Positions 52,613 to 63,166 of a stretch of DNA of 64,000 bases are shown piece by piece. Source of the stretch: JAHTBL01 sp038532735. GTDB taxonomy: Bacteria; Pseudomonadota; Alphaproteobacteria; Rhodobacterales; Rhodobacteraceae. A model generated the notes under the pieces. It ran no database searches. It had not been told where the DNA came from and was given only the letters and a program-made list of their open reading frames with translations. The DNA lies in the NCBI GenBank assembly GCA_038532735.1, contig JBCBAC010000001.1, forward strand, positions 1-64,000, in the 5' to 3' direction. A program made the position numbers and the translations under genes. The first letter of the stretch is position 1. Each line of letters starts with the position of its first letter.

Positions 52613-55600
52613 ATGGCGACCATCAACGGTGACAACACCAACAACACATTAAACGGCACCGCAGACGCCGATGACATCACCGGCGGTGCTGGCAACGATA
52701 CGATCAACGCCGGTGGCGGTGATGACGTTGTTGATGGCGGCTCTCCGACACTGACCAATACAAACCTGTTCCTTGGCTGGATCGCTCAGGGCGCGAATAA
52801 CACAGACCTCTCGGGCGGCTTCACGCAAGATACTGGCGGCATCAACGTGGCCGTCAGCTTCGTAGATGGCGGGCCAGGTACGTCGGCAACGGTCGAAACC
52901 GGAGCGCAATACACCGAAGCAGGTGAGCCCTTTGCCACCAATTCCGGTCTCGATCTGCGCTCCAACGGCAATGGTACGGGTTGGACAACTGATCTGAACT
53001 TCTCCGCTGTCAGCGGTTCGGGCCTTGCCGACGAAGTTGAGAATGTTTCCTTCCGTCTTCAGGATATCGATCAGGGCGGCTGGCAGGATGTCGTAACCGT
53101 CAATGCCTTTGATGCTGACGGAAACCCTGTCTCGGTCACATTGACGCCCGCCGGTGATGATACGGTCAGCGGCAACACTGTCACTGCCGGAGCATCTTCC
53201 ACGAGCACAACTGACGCGCAGGGCTCTGTTCTGGTGTCTATCGCAGGTCCTGTCGCCCGCGTTGAGATCATCTACGAAAACGCCGGCGCTGGTGGTCAGC
53301 TTCTCTACGTCAGCGATGTTCACTTCGAAGCGGTTCCCACCGACGACGACACTATCTTTGGCGAAGCCGGGAACGATACTCTTTCCGGTGGCTTCGGCAA
53401 TGACTTGATCGACGGGGGTGCGGATAACGACACGATCGATGGCGGGTCCGGCAACGACACGCTAATCGGTGGCGACGGCAGCGATACTCTGACCGGCGGA
53501 ACCGGCAATGACGACCTGTCTGGCGGTGCCGGTGCTGACACGCTCGATGGCGGTGAAGGCAACGATATTCTGTCAGGCGGTGGCGGTGCCGATATCCTGA
53601 CCGGCGGGGACGGCGACGACAATATCAGCGGCGGCAGCGGCTTTGACACGCTTACAGGTGGCGCAGGGGCCGACATTCTTGACGGCGGCGCAGGCAACGA
53701 TGTGTTCTTTGCCGGCAGTGGCGATACGATCATCGGTGGTGAAACCGGCACAGATACCAACGACGAACTGATCGTCAATGACGTGGCCTTCGTCATTTTC
53801 GACCCAACCAACAGCGAAAACGGTACGGTCACCTTCAACGATGGCTCGACAGCGACATTCACCGGGATTGAGACGCTCACCGTCAACGGTGGTCCGGATG
53901 GTATTGTCTCGGGCACAGGCGGCGCGGATATCATTGATGGCAGCTACGTCGATGAAAACCTCGAACAGGTCGACAACAACGACGGAACGCTTGGTACGAC
54001 AGGCGACGAAGACAATATTCAAGCGGGTCTGGGCAATGACACGGTCTATGCAGGTCAAGGGGATGATGTCGTGTCCGGTGGACCCGCGACCCTCACCTCC
54101 GCCTCTGAGAACCTAAGTTGGGTCGCGGAAGGTGGCGGCACTGACGTCTCGGGCGGCTTCACACAGAATACCGGCATTGCCAACATCAGCGTCTCGATTA
54201 CCAATGACGGTGCGCTGAACCAGTCCGACATCGACAACTCAACCCAGTTTGTGGATGCAGGCGCGGGCGAGCCGTTTGCCACGAACTCTGCTCTCGCTCT
54301 TGGAGGTAATGGCGGGCCGGACGTCGCGACCGTCAATTTCTCCTCAGACGTTCCGCTGGAGACCGTCAGTTTTCGGATAAACGATATCGACAGCGATGCT
54401 TGGCAGGACATCGTTACAGTCAATGCGTTCGATGCCGATGGAAATCCCGTCCCTGTGACCCTGACAGCGGCTGGAAATGAGACGATCACCGGTCAGACGG
54501 CCACAGGTGGCGCTGGCAATGACAGTCAGGCGGACGCCAATGGCTCGGTTCTGGTCGAGATCGCCGGCCCAATCGCCAGTTTTGAGGTCGTCTACGAAAA
54601 CGGCTCAACCGGCGGACAAGTGACTTACATCACAGACGTCCACTTTACGGCCTTTGAGACTGATGACGATCTGATCCACGGCGATCAGGGCGATGATACG
54701 CTTGACGGCGGGGCCGGTGACGATGTGATCTTCGGCGACCAGCTTGCCATTGATCCAACTGATTTCGCGTCCGGAACGGCGGGTACGGCGACAAGTGTCA
54801 CATTCGATAACCAATCCCCCTACGCGGTCGACCTGGCGCGGATTGACGACACCGGGGCGGTCGTTCCCGTTATTACGATCCCGGCGGGCGCGAACTTCAC
54901 TCCCGCCTCGACGACCGAAACCAACTGGGTGCTTCTTGACCCTGACACGGGCGATATTCTGGAGCTTTACGAGGCCCCAGCCGATGGCGCGACCCTTGTT
55001 TTCGCCAGCAGCGGTGAAGATACGCTGACCGGCGGCGCGGGTGATGACACCCTTTCCGGCGATTGGGGTAACGACAGCATCGATGGCGGCGCGGGCAATG
55101 ACAGGGCCAGTGGCGGCTCTGGCGACGATACGATCACCGGCGGTGCGGGTGATGACACGCTGGATGGCGGCTCCGGGAATGATGTTCTGTCTGGAGGAGA
55201 CGGATCCGACAACCTCTCTGGCGGCGAAGGCGACGACACTCTAACAGGTGGCGATGGGTCTGACACGCTGGACGGTGGTGCGGGCAATGACACCATCATC
55301 GCAAACGATGACGCGACGGGCGGGGCCGCTGGCGCAACCGATCCGAATTTCGGCGATGTCATCACGGGCGGCACCGGCGATGATACGATTTTTGCCAATG
55401 GCTCTGATACGGTCGATGGCGGAGAGGATGCGGGCGACGGCGATACAGACACGCTCTTTGTCAGCGATGTCGCTTCGATCCAGTATCAGGACACAGACGG
55501 CACCAACGTCGCTTTTGAGACCGAACAAGGCATCGTCACCTTCAATGACGGCTCGACGCTGACATTCAGCAATATCGAAAATGTCGTAAACCAGGCGCTT

Positions 55601-57856
55601 GACGGGTACGTCGAGGGGACGACCGGGGACGATATCATCGACGGCAGCTACACCGGCGATCCCGAAGGTGATTTCGTTGACAGCAACGACGAAATCCTGC
55701 CCGGGGAAGGGCCACAGGATGATATCATCCTCGCAGGGGATGGGAATGACACCGTTCTTGGCGGGGCCGGTGACGACGAAATCTACGGTGACACTGCAGC
55801 TTTGCCCGGCACGGCTGGCGGAACACCCGGCTCTGATCAGACACCTTGGGTCTATGAGTATTACGATCTCGACCCCAATGGTGAGCCTGCCAACCTCGCC
55901 GATGCCGGGTTTACCGCAAATGGTGGTCGCGACAACACGGCGACACCAACCCAGACAGGCGTCTCGGCGTCCATCACACCAACAGACTACGACACCGCAG
56001 ACGACTTTGCGCTGAAATTCACAAGCGAGCTGACGGTCACAAGCGGCGGCACCTATACGTTCTCCACGTCTTCGGATGATGGCTCAAAGGTCTTTATCAA
56101 CGGCGTGGAAGTCGTGGACAATGACGGTCTGCACGGCACAGCGACGGAGTCCGGCACAATCACCTTGCCGCCCGGCGAACACCTTATCGAAATCATCTAT
56201 TTCGAGAATAACGGCGGTAACACACTCAGCGGCACAATCTCGGGTCCAGACACAGGTGGCAGCGCAGTTGATCTCGCAAGTTATCCGCCACTCACACAAC
56301 CGGGCCTAAATGACGGCGCGGGCAACGACAATCTCGATGGCGAGGCCGGGGATGACATCATCTTCGGCGAAGGTGGCGATGATACGATCCAGGGTGGGTC
56401 AGGCGCTGACATCATCGACGGCGGCGACGGCGACGACACGATCTTTGGCGATGCCTCAGATGGATCGGCAGATCCGGTTATCGTCACGACCGAGAATTTT
56501 GAAGGCGGCGTAACTGGCTGGACGAACAACACGACGACGGATGGCGGTGCCAATCTCAGCGAATTCCTGGGCCGTTTCGGCGACTCCAATGGATCAGAAG
56601 CGACGTCCAAGACCTTCAGCCTCGCCCCTGGTGCTGACTATGCGATCTTCGAATTTGATTTCTACGAAATCGACAGTTGGGATGGCGGCGGAGACACGTT
56701 CTCCATCTTTATCGATGGCGAGGAAGTCTTCGTTGAGAGTTTCAATGACGCAAATGCGGAGCAGTACTCGTCAACATTCACATTGTCCGACGGGCGTGTC
56801 GTCACAATCGAGATGGGCGCAGGCACATCTACAAATCTGGGCTTTGCCGGGACGAACGATGAAATCCATCCGGTTAAGGTAACAGTCGAAAACCCAGGCA
56901 CCTCCGTCACGCTCGGCTTCGGCGCCGACCTCTCCGCAGCGATCGACAACGAGAGCTATGGCATCGACAACCTTGTGGTCAGCACGGCTCAGGACCCAAG
57001 CAATGATGACGTCATCACAGGCGGTGCGGGTGAAGACACGATCGACGGCGGCGCAGGTGCGGACACCATCAATGCCGGCGACGATGCAGATACGATCTTC
57101 ATTGGGGCCGGCGATGTTGTCGATGGCGGTGAAGGCGGCGATGACAACGACACGCTGATCCTGAATGATTTCGGCGCAACCGTCGTGTTCGATGGCGGCA
57201 ATCCGGAAAACGGAACAGTTACGTTCTCGGACGGTTCAACAGCCACCTTCACGAATATCGAGAATATTGTGCCGTGCTTCACACCGGGAAGTATGGTTGC
57301 GACACCAGATGGCTCTATTGCTGTCGAAGACCTCCAAGTCGGAGATTTAGTTGAAACGCGTGACCACGGACCACAAAAAGTGCGTTGGATCGGGAAAAGG
57401 GTCATGTCAGCTTATGAGCTGCAAGCCGCTCCGCATCTGCGACCAGTTCTGATTTGCAAGGATAGCATTGCGCCGTCGGTGCCGGATCGGGATATGCGCG
57501 TGTCTCCACAACATCGGATGCTCATCGAGAATAGCGCAACACAGCTTTGGCTCGGGGAAGATGAGGTCCTCGTTAGGGCCAAGCACATGACCCATAAGCC
57601 CGGCGTGGATCAGATTAAGGCTGAAGAAGGCGTTACCTATATCCATGTCATGTTCGATCAGCATGAAATCCTACTAGTCGACAATGCCTGGACCGAGAGT
57701 TTTCAGCCTGGTGAGATGGTCACGTCAAACGACACTGACAGTGTATTCAACGAACTGGTCGAACTGTTCCCCGAGCTTGCCACGCTAGACGGCCGAGCAG
57801 CCTACACGGCCGCCAGATTGTCCGCAAAACCCCATGAGGCACGGTTGGTTATCTAA
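52613..57856 (+). CDS. giant RTX/PA14/Hint-domain surface or secreted protein
   Basis: A 1747-residue protein; ATG 52613 has AGGGG nine bases upstream. There is no signal peptide, as expected for type I secretion. Layout by residue: short RTX (8-45), a beta-sandwich module (53-240), RTX block (243-370), a related second beta-sandwich (499-684), RTX (690-710, 800-900), a PA14-like domain (1075-1220), RTX (1233-1281), a lectin-like module (1290-1460), RTX (1463-1506), and a C-terminal Hint domain (1553-1747) opening with PCFTPGSMVATPDG. RTX nonapeptides GGxGxDxL bind calcium. GTVTF-DGS-TF motifs recur three times. Hint domains self-process proteins, but autocleavage here is unproven. Transporter genes are not nearby. 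Confidence 0.92.
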   Translation: MATINGDNTNNTLNGTADADDITGGAGNDTINAGGGDDVVDGGSPTLTNTNLFLGWIAQGANNTDLSGGFTQDTGGINVAVSFVDGGPGTSATVETGAQYTEAGEPFATNSGLDLRSNGNGTGWTTDLNFSAVSGSGLADEVENVSFRLQDIDQGGWQDVVTVNAFDADGNPVSVTLTPAGDDTVSGNTVTAGASSTSTTDAQGSVLVSIAGPVARVEIIYENAGAGGQLLYVSDVHFEAVPTDDDTIFGEAGNDTLSGGFGNDLIDGGADNDTIDGGSGNDTLIGGDGSDTLTGGTGNDDLSGGAGADTLDGGEGNDILSGGGGADILTGGDGDDNISGGSGFDTLTGGAGADILDGGAGNDVFFAGSGDTIIGGETGTDTNDELIVNDVAFVIFDPTNSENGTVTFNDGSTATFTGIETLTVNGGPDGIVSGTGGADIIDGSYVDENLEQVDNNDGTLGTTGDEDNIQAGLGNDTVYAGQGDDVVSGGPATLTSASENLSWVAEGGGTDVSGGFTQNTGIANISVSITNDGALNQSDIDNSTQFVDAGAGEPFATNSALALGGNGGPDVATVNFSSDVPLETVSFRINDIDSDAWQDIVTVNAFDADGNPVPVTLTAAGNETITGQTATGGAGNDSQADANGSVLVEIAGPIASFEVVYENGSTGGQVTYITDVHFTAFETDDDLIHGDQGDDTLDGGAGDDVIFGDQLAIDPTDFASGTAGTATSVTFDNQSPYAVDLARIDDTGAVVPVITIPAGANFTPASTTETNWVLLDPDTGDILELYEAPADGATLVFASSGEDTLTGGAGDDTLSGDWGNDSIDGGAGNDRASGGSGDDTITGGAGDDTLDGGSGNDVLSGGDGSDNLSGGEGDDTLTGGDGSDTLDGGAGNDTIIANDDATGGAAGATDPNFGDVITGGTGDDTIFANGSDTVDGGEDAGDGDTDTLFVSDVASIQYQDTDGTNVAFETEQGIVTFNDGSTLTFSNIENVVNQALDGYVEGTTGDDIIDGSYTGDPEGDFVDSNDEILPGEGPQDDIILAGDGNDTVLGGAGDDEIYGDTAALPGTAGGTPGSDQTPWVYEYYDLDPNGEPANLADAGFTANGGRDNTATPTQTGVSASITPTDYDTADDFALKFTSELTVTSGGTYTFSTSSDDGSKVFINGVEVVDNDGLHGTATESGTITLPPGEHLIEIIYFENNGGNTLSGTISGPDTGGSAVDLASYPPLTQPGLNDGAGNDNLDGEAGDDIIFGEGGDDTIQGGSGADIIDGGDGDDTIFGDASDGSADPVIVTTENFEGGVTGWTNNTTTDGGANLSEFLGRFGDSNGSEATSKTFSLAPGADYAIFEFDFYEIDSWDGGGDTFSIFIDGEEVFVESFNDANAEQYSSTFTLSDGRVVTIEMGAGTSTNLGFAGTNDEIHPVKVTVENPGTSVTLGFGADLSAAIDNESYGIDNLVVSTAQDPSNDDVITGGAGEDTIDGGAGADTINAGDDADTIFIGAGDVVDGGEGGDDNDTLILNDFGATVVFDGGNPENGTVTFSDGSTATFTNIENIVPCFTPGSMVATPDGSIAVEDLQVGDLVETRDHGPQKVRWIGKRVMSAYELQAAPHLRPVLICKDSIAPSVPDRDMRVSPQHRMLIENSATQLWLGEDEVLVRAKHMTHKPGVDQIKAEEGVTYIHVMFDQHEILLVDNAWTESFQPGEMVTSNDTDSVFNELVELFPELATLDGRAAYTAARLSAKPHEARLVI

Positions 57857-58244
57857 GCCGGACGTCCAACTGCAACTGCTTGTCGAATGTGGCGCTGAAA
57901 AAATCACAAAGACGAGCACTTCAAAGCAGTGGCGTATACATGGCAACGGTCTACGTTCGCGTCGCATTTGAGGACACGACAAACCTGCAGATCAGCTTTG
58001 AGCCCGGATGAGTGTATCCGGCGAGGTGGAGTGTATCTTTACCCTTATCCACACCTGTAATGACGATAGCATCGCTATCTTCGCGGCATTGAACCTCGCG
58101 ACGTTCTCTCTTGGTTTGCTGAGGTAGACGATACCCAACTCGATGGGCGAAGCGGCCGGTCCATCCCGTTCCTGAAAGGCGGCGTCTTTGCCTCATCGGA
58201 ACACATCTGGATGTACCGGCTTCTGTCTGATTTGGGCGCGCGGA
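57857..58244. other. 388-base stretch without an intact gene
   Basis: Lies between the RTX-Hint gene and the decayed autotransporter. Two short translations on the plus strand resemble the start of serine recombinases (VQLQLLVECGAEKI near 57866, and MATVYVRVAFED near 57938), but neither continues and both are too short to name. I see no other gene or RNA. Confidence 0.4.
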
Positions 58245-61051
58245 CTACCAGCGGATCTGCAAGCCAATATCGCCTGTCACACCGCTGAAATCATCGTCGC
58301 CAAGCCCCTCTTAAAGAAGGATCTCACCATAGACCGATGACTTTTCGTCGATTTGGTAGGTTCCTCCCAAGCCAGCTTCGAGCCACGTCTTCTGTCTGCC
58401 GCCGTCAAGCGAAACGCCACTGATATCGGTTTCGTATTCCGCCGCGAAATCATGAAGCACATTCACGATCCCATAGAGCTTGTTTTGATAGTTTCCGGCT
58501 CTTGCGTTCGGCTTATTCTCGTCAGCGATATACTCAAACGCAACGCCCAAGCGCGCAATCTGACTGTCACCGCCCTGAAACGAGACGTCGTTGCCAAGAT
58601 TGTCAGTGAAGTCCTCGATCTCTGTATTGCTCCACATGAGCTGTGCCTGCGGAACCAATGACCAGTTTTCAAACTGGTCAAACCGCTGACCGATCTCAGC
58701 ACTGACTGCAAAAGTGCTCGCATCGATGGATTCTGCCATCTTGCCACCCGCACTGCTGGTGAAATCAACCGAGCTGTTTTCAAATGACAACTGCCCATCA
58801 AAGTAAAAGCCGTTGTCCCCGTACAGAGTCGCACTCACACCAAAACCAAGGGCAGTTGCATCGACTTCACTGCTGCCATTCTGAGACGACATCTCACCAG
58901 AGTTTTTGGAAGTCTGCGCATAAGCGCCCAAATGCGCCGGTCAATCGTCGTTTGGGACGTTGAATTTTCTGGCGTGATTTCGGAGTAGGCTCCGGTCACG
59001 CGCAGCCAAGCTCCGTCAAGCTCGCTGTCTTCTTTGCCCTGGCCCCAGATACGTTGCCCGACGCGTTGCTCGAGTGTGGGCAAACGCGTTCCAAGCACAT
59101 GAAGGGCGGATTCATACGCGACGCCCACTGTTCCGATCTCACCGGTTGAGCGCAGGTACCAGTCCTGATCTGATCCCTCAAACTCAAGATTATAAATAAA
59201 GGCACCGCCCTCCGCAGGCGCTCCGAGACGGAAAGCATCCGATGTTGAGGTGCCCGCCACATCAACGACTTTGACGCCTCGGTCGGTGACAGCAACAGCA
59301 CCGCCCGCATTTCTGACGAAAAGCGCTGTGTTGCCTGATGCATCTCCTGCAATGACAAGCTGGTCGGTCGGCGATCCATCATCACCAAGCTCCGTGTCCA
59401 AACGCAGCGCACCAGAGCCATTATAGTTACCCGCGACAGAAACTGTATCGCCGACATTGCCATCTGAGACGTCGATTTCCCCGTCGTTGGTGAGAGCCCC
59501 ACTGATCGAATAGGGATTTGCACCGGATCCATGGCCGACAAAGCGACCGCCCGTCGTCGTCAACAGATTACCCGCAAGTGCAAAATTCCCGGTGGGACGA
59601 AACCGCGTGTTGTTGCTTAACGTCAGTCCGGTTGTTGCTTGACCAACAGTTCCGACAGCCATCGTGCCGTTGGACACCGAGATATTCGAGGCACTGATTT
59701 CAACATTTTCCCAATTCAGAATGTCGGTGGCCGCGAGCGTGGCGTTGACACCCGATAGTGTCAAACTGTCTATCGCGCCATCGGCGGTGGATAGATCGTC
59801 ACCGCCATCCAGTACGTTGGCGCCAGTGTAGGATGACGAACTGATCGTCATAACGTCGCTACCTAGACCCAGATCGACATCGCCGACAAAGGTGCCACCC
59901 GACCAGTCTAACCGATCATTACCGCCGAATGTGCTGACCGACCCGGTCACGGAACCACCAGTAAACGAAAGACGATCCGCGCCTCCTTGGGTGCGGATGT
60001 CACCCCTGATGACACCAGCATTTGTAAGTGTCACACGATGCGCGGTGAAAGTAGACGAAGACGACTCAATTGCTATGTTGCCGCCGGTCAGGTCTTCTAT
60101 GACGCCCGACGCACCATTGATGATGCGGTAGTCCGAGAGCTGTCCGTTTATCCCGAACATGGAAACGGCCGATCGAACATTTGCATTGTTGACGTTCGCA
60201 CCTTGCAAGGTGATGCGGCCGTTGTTGATCAAGGTCGTAGCACCTGTCGTTGGCGTGAACGATCCCAAAGCGATGCCGCCAGCCTCCCCTGTTCCTGCGT
60301 CGAAGTTCAAAACTGTGCCGTTATTGGTGAAGGTTGCAGCATTCGCAATCACACCATTGGACTATCCGCCAAAATAGACAGTGTTGTTGTATTGACTGGA
60401 TGTCGCGCTTGAGACGGAAGACGAGATCGAACCATTATTGACGGCAGAGACAGTGTCACCAAAGACTGTCACGGTTTGTAGCGTATCCGATACTGCGGAT
60501 GCTGAAATAGAGCCGTCATTCGTGAACGATGCCACCCCGCCTCCGCGAGCTCCAACCGCAACACCGCCAAAAGATCGGAAACCTGTGTTCGTGGTACCTG
60601 TGGCCGTAATTACACCGCTCGCTGCGTTTGAAAACGTGACATCGCTTGTCAAACTGTTGCTAAACAAACCTAAGAAAAATGCAGCCGAAACGCCGAAGCT
60701 TTGCGTACCTCGCGCGTTATTCCACGCAACGGTTCCTGAGTTTGTAACGATAATATCAGAAACTGCGAGGTTACCAGGTATCCCAATATGCGACCCCGAT
60801 GTCGTGCCCGTACGTGTCTACGTGCCAAGATTTGACACTGTGACATTCGACCCTTGAATGCTCAACAAGTCGGTGCTGGTGCCCGTACAGCTCACCGATT
60901 GGCCCTCGCTAATCGTACCAGAGGCTGAACAACTTGCATGAGCAGTCGTTGTCATTGCCACGACCAAAGCGGTTGCGCTCACGGATAGCTTTAAAGAAAT
61001 AGTGCTGCTCCGCGCGAAAGATCGCGCCGAAATGAACCTGTTAATCATCAT
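58245..61051 (-). pseudogene. decayed autotransporter (pertactin-like) gene
   Basis: Read from ATG 61051, preceded by AGGGAAGAGT, with a long extended signal peptide ending in TTTAHA. The same frame continues through TAG at 60818-60820 and TAG at 60362-60364 into a passenger with beta-helix repeats (GGADRLSFTGGSVTGSV) and the junction LPTLEQRVGQR. A frameshift near 58940, at DRRIW/GAYAQTSKN, probably deletes about 20 codons. The barrel then meets TAA at 58311-58313 and resumes to end GLQIRW, an aromatic outer-membrane terminus, at TAG 58245. Three stops plus a frameshift mark a non-functional gene of about 900 codons. Suppression is unlikely. Confidence 0.85.
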
Positions 61052-61883
61052 ACTCTTCCCTAAACCAAAGCACTCCCACACCCGGCTGGGCACAACTAAA
61101 GAATGAAAAAATATACCCCTCAAACTTTATATCACTTTTCCCTTGACCAAGAATAAGCTGGCCATCTGAGTTAATTTGTTAACTTTTTTCAAAGAGTTAT
61201 TTACACACTGCGCGATCTGCTCAACTGCGCTTGAAAGCAGGACAAGCTGGAAGCACGCTTGCAATCCAATAGCCCCTCGCAAACGCGAAACATCGTACAG
61301 TTGCAGCAAAAGTGCTCTTCAGCGACGCAAGCCGCGTTTGACGAATGACCAAGGTTCGTGAACCGGCGAGAAAAGATATTTGGTCAGTGATAAGAGCCCG
61401 GTAAGCGTCAAATCTGCCAGCAGATTTTCACGCTTCATCGTGCTGCACCGATTGCTGCTCAGAAAAGATATTGAACATCGACCGATTTCATATCGCCCGG
61501 AAACCCGCCCTCTTGACGAGCTTTCATCCGTCCTCGAGATGCGCGCAGCTTCTCAAAGGCTCTTTAAGGGTCTAGCCCCACGCTCAAAGGTGTTACCCCC
61601 CCAATAAGCCAAGCACTTTCTCCTGCGCTTTGGCCCCGGCACATCGTTCTCGGCCTATACGGAATCCTGGATCCGCCAACTGCGCATCGCGCTCCCGCCC
61701 GACCTACGCATTTGCCATCCACCAGCTCATGAAAACGCCCCACAAGCCACACAGACGTGCGAATTTTGTGTCGGTTCTATAAGAAACTCCGATCACCTTT
61801 GAGAACCTGACTGAGAACAAAACAGGCGTCTCCGCAGCCTCAGACAGGGGCCTTTACAGGCATACCATATCTTCCGAGCGTTT
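61052..61883. other. 832-base stretch without a recognisable gene
   Basis: Between the autotransporter start and the tRNA-Arg gene. It holds the autotransporter promoter region, including an AT-rich GTTAATTTGTTAAC motif at about 61168. Short open frames show no family signs. The stretch next to the tRNA 3' end may be a scar of past integration but nothing in it resembles an intact integrase or transposase. Confidence 0.45.
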
Positions 61884-61960
61884 TGGCGACCCCGGCAGGA
61901 TTCGAACCTGCAACCTGCCCCTTAGGAGGGGGCTGCTCTATCCAGTTGAGCCACGGGGCC
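61884..61960 (-). tRNA. tRNA-Arg (anticodon CCT)
   Basis: Seventy-seven bases including an encoded CCA at 61884-61886. The acceptor stem GGCCCCG (5', at 61960) pairs with CGGGGTC; the anticodon loop reads CTCCTAA, giving anticodon CCT for AGG; the T-arm has GGTTCGAATCC. All arms fold. Its 3' end faces the accessory region containing the RTX and autotransporter genes. Confidence 0.95.
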
Positions 61961-62023
61961 GTCCGCGCAATATTTCGCTCTATTTGACGCAGCGCGCAAG
62001 GTGCTTGGTCCTTGGACTTTCCG

Positions 62024-62042
62024 AATGTTAGCGGCTAACATT
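62024..62042. promoter_or_regulatory. palindromic operator of the LacI-family gene
   Basis: AATGTTAGCGGCTAACATT is a perfect inverted repeat with nine-base arms about a central G, 29 bases before the regulator start. It resembles LacI/GntR-type operators (TGTTA...TAACA), so the gene probably regulates itself. Confidence 0.7.
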
Positions 62043-62071
62043 TGTAAAAGATCTGCAGATGAAAGACCCAA

Positions 62072-63106
62072 ATGGCTCCCAATGATATGAAACGCCCGCT
62101 GACCCTTCGTGATGTATCGGAGGCCTCTGGCGTGAGTGAGATGACCGTCAGCCGGGTGCTCCGTAATCGCGGGGATGTCAGTGCGGCAACACGGGAAAAA
62201 GTCCTCGAAGCGGCGAAAACGCTGGGTTATGTGCCCAACAAGATCGCGGGCGCGCTGGCCTCGCAGCGGGTCAATCTTGTGGCGGTGATTATCCCCTCGA
62301 TGTCCAACATGGTCTTTCCCGAAGTCATGACTGGTATCTCGGAGGTGCTGGATGAGACGCCTTTGCAGCCCGTTGTCGGGGTCACACATTATTCCCAAGA
62401 CAAGGAAGAGGCCGTCCTTTACGAGATGCTGTCTTGGCGGCCCTCGGGGATCATCATTGCGGGTCTTGAGCATTCCGATGCCAGTCGCGCAATGCTGAAA
62501 GCCTCGGGCATTCCGGTGGTTGAGATCATGGATGTCGACGGAACACCCATCGACAGCATGGTGGGTATTTCGCACCGCCGCGCCGGGCGCAAGATGGCGC
62601 AACAGATCGCGAAAGCAGGCTTTCAGAATATCGGTTTCATGGGCACGAAAATGCCCCTCGATCACCGGGCGCGGAAGCGCTTTGAAGGGCTGATCGAGGG
62701 GCTCGCGAAGCATGGCCTCGAAGTGCAGGAGAAAGACTTCTACGATGGCGGGTCTGCGCTGGCCAAGGGGCGCGAGATGACGCAAGCGATGCTTGAGCGC
62801 AACGAAGAGCTCGATTTTCTGTATTATTCCAACGACATGATCGGTGCGGGCGGGTTGCTTTACCTGCTGGAACAAGGCGTGAAGATCCCACAAGAGATCG
62901 GGCTGGCCGGGTTCAACGATGTCGAATTGCTGCAAGGCTTGCCGCGCAAACTGGCCACGATGGACAGTTGCCGTCTTGAGATCGGGCGCGCCGCAGCCCA
63001 GATCATTGCGGACCGGTGTGATAATCCACAGGCCGAACCTGGACAGGTGATCGAGCTTTCGCCAAAGGTCAGCTTTGGCGATACGCTGCGTCGAACAAAA
63101 GGTTAG
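62072..63106 (+). CDS. LacI-family transcriptional regulator
   Basis: A 344-residue repressor. The helix-turn-helix LTLRDVSEASGVSEMTVSRV lies at residues 10-29, followed by the hinge KIAGALASQ and a periplasmic-binding-like effector domain (about 60-340). It resembles the gluconate repressor (GntR) branch, but the sugar is unknown. The start ATG 62072 is used; ATG 62087 is possible. The upstream 19-base palindrome fits autoregulation. The adjacent glycosyltransferase genes are not obvious sugar-catabolic targets. Confidence 0.92.
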   Translation: MAPNDMKRPLTLRDVSEASGVSEMTVSRVLRNRGDVSAATREKVLEAAKTLGYVPNKIAGALASQRVNLVAVIIPSMSNMVFPEVMTGISEVLDETPLQPVVGVTHYSQDKEEAVLYEMLSWRPSGIIIAGLEHSDASRAMLKASGIPVVEIMDVDGTPIDSMVGISHRRAGRKMAQQIAKAGFQNIGFMGTKMPLDHRARKRFEGLIEGLAKHGLEVQEKDFYDGGSALAKGREMTQAMLERNEELDFLYYSNDMIGAGGLLYLLEQGVKIPQEIGLAGFNDVELLQGLPRKLATMDSCRLEIGRAAAQIIADRCDNPQAEPGQVIELSPKVSFGDTLRRTKG

Positions 63107-63166
63107 CGCCGTGGACAGCGCGCGCGCTTTGGTATTTAAGCCCGCCGAACAAAGAGACTCTATGCC

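Noticed and set aside
53340..57130. Repeated GGCGG-type DNA units looking like a repeat array or CRISPR
   Set aside because: The repetition follows the nine-residue RTX code and keeps the reading frame; there are no uniform repeats with unique spacers.
60362..60820. TAG codons read as an amino acid (recoding) in the autotransporter
   Set aside because: A third stop is TAA and a frameshift is also present, and normal genes here end in TAG, so decay is the simpler reading.
61124..61883. Integrase or transposase remnant next to the tRNA
   Set aside because: Short translations such as FGPGTSFSAYTESWIRQL read like protein but I cannot tie them to a family.
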